9,935 nt of DNA from Candidatus Omnitrophota bacterium (GTDB taxonomy: Bacteria; Omnitrophota; Gorgyraeia; Zapsychrales; Fredricksoniimonadaceae): positions 1,085-11,019 of the forward strand of contig JAHFGE010000043.1 in NCBI GenBank assembly GCA_023247575.1, given 5' to 3'. The translations under genes and the position numbers were made by a program. Position 1 is the first letter of the stretch, and every line of letters begins with the position of its first letter. Shown here piece after piece: positions 7,294-9,935 of the stretch. The notes beneath the pieces are model-generated. The model had not been told where the DNA came from. It saw nothing but the letters and a program-made list of their open reading frames with translations, and made no database searches.

Positions 7294-8360
7294 GAATTGT
7301 AGGGTTACCCAATGTCGGTAAATCATCGTTATTTAACGCTTTAACCGGAGCGGCAGCGGCGGTTGAGAATTTTCCCTTTACGACGATTGAGCCCAATATC
7401 GGGGTGGTGCCGTTACTTGATACTCGTTTGACACGTCTGGCCCAGGAATGGGATTCAGCCAAAATGACTCCGGCGGGAATCCGTTTCGTCGACATTGCAG
7501 GTCTGGTCAAGGGCGCTTCCCAAGGGCAGGGGCTGGGCAATAAATTTTTATCGCACATTCGCAGTGTGGATGCCATCGCCCACGTGGTGCGTTGCTTTAA
7601 AGACGATCAGGTTGTCAATGTTATGAATGAACTCAATCCGCTTTCCGCTGCCGATATCATTGAAACTGAACTATTGCTGGCTGATATACAGCAATGCCAA
7701 AAGGGTTTGGATCGTTGGTCTAAGCCGGCTAAAAGTGGCGAAAGGGAAGCTATCGCCAAATGCAATGTTCTCAACGATGCCATGAAGGCCTTTAATGATG
7801 GTATGCCGGCCAGACGGTTAAATAACATCCCGATAGAAATTTTAAATGAATTCCAATTCTTGACGGCCAAACCCTTATTGTATGTAGCCAATACTGACGA
7901 GGGAATAGCTGATGACACCTTATTAAAACCTTTGCAGGAGAGAGTTGCTAAGGAAGGAGCAGCCCTGGTGACCTTATGCATTAAGCTTGAGGCTGAAATT
8001 GTGCAGCTTGCCGCTGAGGAGAGATATGCCTATTATGAAGCCGCCGGGATCACTTCACCCGGATTGGCCCGGCTGGCACAAGCTGGCAAAGAACTTCTAC
8101 ATTTGATCTGTTTTTTTACTGCTGGTCCACAGGAGACCCGTGCCTGGCTGATTCCGGCAGGTACGATGGCGGTCAAGGCGGCGGGAAAAATTCATAGTGA
8201 TATTGAACGTGGGTTTATTCGGGCAGAAATTTATCGTTATGCCGATTTAGAAAAATACGGCCATTACAAAGCCCTTCAAGAGAAAAATTTTGTTTCCCTG
8301 GAAGGTAAAGAATACCTTATGAAAGACGGGGACGTGGCATATTTTAGGTTTAGTGTATAA
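7284..8360 (+). CDS. ychF: Ribosome-associated, redox-responsive ATPase YchF (OLA1 family)
   Basis: YchF is a universally conserved Obg-family P-loop protein that binds ribosomes and prefers ATP over GTP; it is linked to stress responses. All 358 residues are present, near the usual 360. G1 is GLPNVGKSS (7-15), with the hydrophobic switch N-F-P-F-T-T-I-E-P-N (29-38). G3 is DIAGLVKGAS (70-79). The G4 position is N203-T-D-E206, the NxxE form that replaces the NKxD guanine motif and explains ATP preference. A coiled helical region (about 105-200) and a C-terminal TGS domain (about 275-358, with AGPQETRAWLIPAGT and D-I-E-R-G-F-I-R-A-E) complete it. AAGG lies 10 bases before the ATG. The gene starts inside the last codons of the GH94 gene, so they are probably co-transcribed. 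The common partner pth is not seen here. Confidence 0.97.
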   Translation: MEIGIVGLPNVGKSSLFNALTGAAAAVENFPFTTIEPNIGVVPLLDTRLTRLAQEWDSAKMTPAGIRFVDIAGLVKGASQGQGLGNKFLSHIRSVDAIAHVVRCFKDDQVVNVMNELNPLSAADIIETELLLADIQQCQKGLDRWSKPAKSGEREAIAKCNVLNDAMKAFNDGMPARRLNNIPIEILNEFQFLTAKPLLYVANTDEGIADDTLLKPLQERVAKEGAALVTLCIKLEAEIVQLAAEERYAYYEAAGITSPGLARLAQAGKELLHLICFFTAGPQETRAWLIPAGTMAVKAAGKIHSDIERGFIRAEIYRYADLEKYGHYKALQEKNFVSLEGKEYLMKDGDVAYFRFSV

Positions 8361-8367
8361 CATCATT

Positions 8368-8445
8368 TGTCATTCCTGAATGTTTTTATCGGGAATCTAG
8401 AGCTTGCAAGTACTAGGTCCCCGATTAATACATTCGGGGACGACA
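8368..8445. repeat. 78-bp imperfect palindrome, probable interspersed palindromic or MITE-like element
   Basis: The two 39-base halves are near mirror reverse complements around a perfect CTTGCAAG centre (8403-8410). The left end TGTCATTCCTGAATG (8368-8382) matches the reverse complement of the right end (8431-8445) at 12 of 15 bases. Over the whole half, 30 of 39 positions match and about four more can form G-U pairs, so RNA could fold into one long stem. Complementarity stops sharply at both ends. It fills most of the 96-base ychF-prfB gap and ends 2 bases before the prfB ribosome site. It also contains two nested sub-hairpins, at 8372-8396 and 8417-8441. No second copy is present in this window, so repeat status is inferred from structure alone. 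Confidence 0.72.
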
Positions 8446-8447
8446 TT

Positions 8448-8452
8448 AAGGA
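8448..8452 (+). promoter_or_regulatory. Ribosome binding site that fixes the prfB start
   Basis: AAGGA sits 4 bases before the ATG at 8457, a slightly short but usable spacing. It supports this ATG over the upstream in-frame TTG at 8367, whose extra 30 residues would be encoded by the palindromic element. Confidence 0.55.
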
Positions 8453-8456
8453 TACA

Positions 8457-9563
8457 ATGACCGACCAATTCCGACGATTGATAGATTTAGAAAACAGGCT
8501 CAATAATCTTAAAGGTTATCTTGATCTTGATGCCAAGCAAAAGGCCATTGCCGATATCCAAGAGCAAATGGCAGGAGCGGGATTTTGGGATAATCAAGAA
8601 AATGCCAATCGAACCATGCAGGAACTTAAAAATTTGAAAAATATTGTGGGGCCTTTTTCGGACTGCCTTAAGCGTATTGGTGAGGCTAAAGAATTTGCCG
8701 CTATGGCCCAAGGTGATGAAAGTATGCAAGGTCAAATTGAAGAAGAGATCAAGGCATTGACCGTCACCATTGAGCATCTCGAATTGCAGGCCATGCTTTC
8801 GGGGCCTTTTGATGCTAACAATGCCCTGTTGAGTATCAATGCCGGGGCAGGCGGAACAGAAAGCTGTGATTGGGCCAGTATGCTCATGCGCATGTACAGC
8901 CGCTGGGCGGATGAGAAAGGTTACACATGTGAAGTCATCGATATTTTGCACGGCGATGAGGCGGGGATTAAAAATGTTACCCTGCGCATGGCGGGGGACA
9001 AAGCTTATGGTTATTTGAAGTCTGAAAAAGGAGTACACCGTCTGGTGCGCATTTCTCCCTTTGATGCCAACAAGCGCCGCCATACTTCTTTTGCGTCGGT
9101 AGAAGTGATTCCTGAAATTGAAGACGATATTCAGGTGGAAATCGACCCTGGCCAACTGCGCATTGATGTTTACCGATCCTCTGGACCCGGCGGGCAAGGC
9201 GTTAACACGACCGACTCGGCGGTGCGTATCACCCATTTGCCGACGGGCATTGTGGTGCAGTGCCAGAATCAGCGCTCCCAGCTGCAAAATAAAGCTCAAG
9301 CGATGAGGGTTTTACGTGCTAAACTATATGAAATTAAAGCCAGCCAGCATCAGGAGCGGTTAAATAAGGAAGCTGGCGATAAACAGAAAATAGAGTGGGG
9401 CAGTCAGATTCGTTCCTACGTATTGCACCCATATCTTATGGTCAAAGACCATCGTACAGGTGTTGAAACCGGCAATGCCCCAAAAGTTTTAGACGGCGAT
9501 ATCGACGCTTTTATTGAAGGATATTTAAGAACAAAGCCAGAGGATAGAGATAAGAAGAGGTAG
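8457..9563 (+). CDS. prfB: Peptide chain release factor 2 (RF2), no programmed frameshift
   Basis: RF2 recognises UGA and UAA stop codons in the ribosomal A site and triggers peptide release. From the ATG at 8457 the protein has 368 residues, the normal size. The stop-codon recognition tripeptide is S200-P-F202, typical of RF2 rather than RF1. The hydrolysis motif GGQ is at 245-247, and INAGAGGTESCDWASML (127-143) is the family hallmark. The usual +1 frameshift site (CTT TGA C in the E. coli gene) is absent: at the same place (L18-K-G-Y-L-D23, 8508-8525) the sequence reads CTTGAT in frame, one T fewer. Autoregulation by frameshifting is therefore lost. The extra 30 codons upstream, from a TTG at 8367, come from the palindromic element and lack RF2 similarity. 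The secA-like gene follows after 2 bases. Confidence 0.96.
   Translation: MTDQFRRLIDLENRLNNLKGYLDLDAKQKAIADIQEQMAGAGFWDNQENANRTMQELKNLKNIVGPFSDCLKRIGEAKEFAAMAQGDESMQGQIEEEIKALTVTIEHLELQAMLSGPFDANNALLSINAGAGGTESCDWASMLMRMYSRWADEKGYTCEVIDILHGDEAGIKNVTLRMAGDKAYGYLKSEKGVHRLVRISPFDANKRRHTSFASVEVIPEIEDDIQVEIDPGQLRIDVYRSSGPGGQGVNTTDSAVRITHLPTGIVVQCQNQRSQLQNKAQAMRVLRAKLYEIKASQHQERLNKEAGDKQKIEWGSQIRSYVLHPYLMVKDHRTGVETGNAPKVLDGDIDAFIEGYLRTKPEDRDKKR
9555..9560 (+). promoter_or_regulatory. Ribosome binding site of the secA-like gene
   Basis: AAGAGG, inside the last codons of prfB, is 5 bases before the ATG at 9566. It supports this start and suggests translation coupled to prfB. Confidence 0.6.
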
Positions 9564-9565
9564 TT

Positions 9566-9935
9566 ATGTTTGCCTTTATTATTCGTAATTCGGCGGTGAA
9601 GTCAGCTCAGAATTTTATCAACCGTCTGAAGCCAAAGGTCCAAATTAATATTCACCCTGAGGCTCCGTTTCCTTCCATAGGGCTGGTGAAAAAACTGTCG
9701 GTGCGGGCGGCGGCGATTTGCGCCTTAGAGCCCCAGATCAGCACGCTTTCCGACGAGCAGCTTAAAGCCAAGACAGCCAAGTTCAAAGCAGTGATTGAAA
9801 AAGCGATTGCCTTCAAAAAAAGCGAGTATGAAAAGGCTTTAGGTAATTATCGTTCGGCTGTTTCTGCCCAAGAAAGGGAAACCAGTGCTTTGGAGATTAA
9901 GCGTCTGGGCAAAGAGCTTTTTGAAGACAAGCAAC
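9566..9935 (+). CDS. secA: Protein translocase subunit SecA, N-terminal part (3' end outside window)
   Basis: SecA is the ATPase motor that drives preproteins through SecYEG at the inner membrane. Only the first 123 residues are visible. The diagnostic stretch is A-L-E-P-Q-I-S-T-L-S-D-E-Q-L-K-A-K-T-A-K-F-K (53-74), which matches the conserved SecA N-terminal region. Two things are unusual. About 20 extra residues precede it compared with E. coli. After K-F-K-A the expected L-P-E-A-F-A-x-V-R-E does not follow within the 49 remaining residues, which are Lys/Glu-rich and probably helical. The nucleotide-binding motifs lie beyond the window, so the assignment rests on this segment and on the secA-prfB adjacency known in other bacteria. 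The gene begins 2 bases after prfB with a good ribosome site. A divergent or remodelled SecA is the best reading. Confidence 0.8.
   Translation, partial: MFAFIIRNSAVKSAQNFINRLKPKVQINIHPEAPFPSIGLVKKLSVRAAAICALEPQISTLSDEQLKAKTAKFKAVIEKAIAFKKSEYEKALGNYRSAVSAQERETSALEIKRLGKELFEDKQ

Noticed and set aside
8367..8456. Extended prfB start at a TTG, adding 30 residues
   Set aside because: The extra residues are encoded by the palindromic element, are unlike RF2 N-termini, and lack a ribosome site. The ATG at 8457 has AAGGA.
8487..9299. 270-codon open frame on the minus strand opposite prfB
   Set aside because: It is fully antisense to a well-conserved RF2 gene, has no recognisable motif or ribosome site, and its composition follows from the codon use of prfB.

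Overview
The window is a compact bacterial chromosome segment of moderate GC. It is almost fully coding and consists mainly of conserved core genes. No phage, plasmid, CRISPR, rRNA or tRNA signal was seen. A membrane CvpA-like protein, two single-domain PilZ proteins and an RF2 gene placed directly upstream of secA suggest a Gram-negative-type bacterium outside the well-studied model lineages. A PVC-like or candidate-phylum organism such as Omnitrophota is possible, but that placement is a guess from gene content, not a demonstrated affiliation.

Region 1 (1-2987, plus strand) is a tight run of three genes. It starts with the 3' end of folC (folate polyglutamylation), which overlaps mnmE (tRNA wobble-uridine modification GTPase) by 22 bp. 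mnmE abuts a radical SAM gene of the PA0069/SplB-like family with no gap. Region 2 (2988-3650, minus strand) is one CvpA-family membrane protein gene that converges on the radical SAM gene with zero intergenic bases.

Region 3 (3651-4542) starts with a 141-bp divergent promoter region. Two small PilZ-domain genes follow in tandem, both with intact c-di-GMP-binding motifs, and then a GC-rich hairpin. Region 4 (4543-8360) holds a 916-residue GH94-type glycoside phosphorylase whose 3' end overlaps ychF (ribosome-associated ATPase) by 10 bp.

Region 5 (8361-9935) begins with a 78-bp near-perfect palindromic repeat-like element in the ychF-prfB gap. prfB (release factor 2) follows without the usual programmed frameshift. 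The 5' end of a secA-like gene starts 2 bp after prfB and seems to carry an unusual N-terminal insertion.

The genes do not form one pathway. They cover folate and tRNA modification, translation (YchF, RF2), secretion (SecA), c-di-GMP sensing (PilZ) and carbohydrate turnover (GH94). The items most worth a second look are the palindromic element before prfB, the SecA N-terminal insertion, the frameshift-less prfB and the phosphorylase of unknown substrate. I found no convincing new defence or mobile system.
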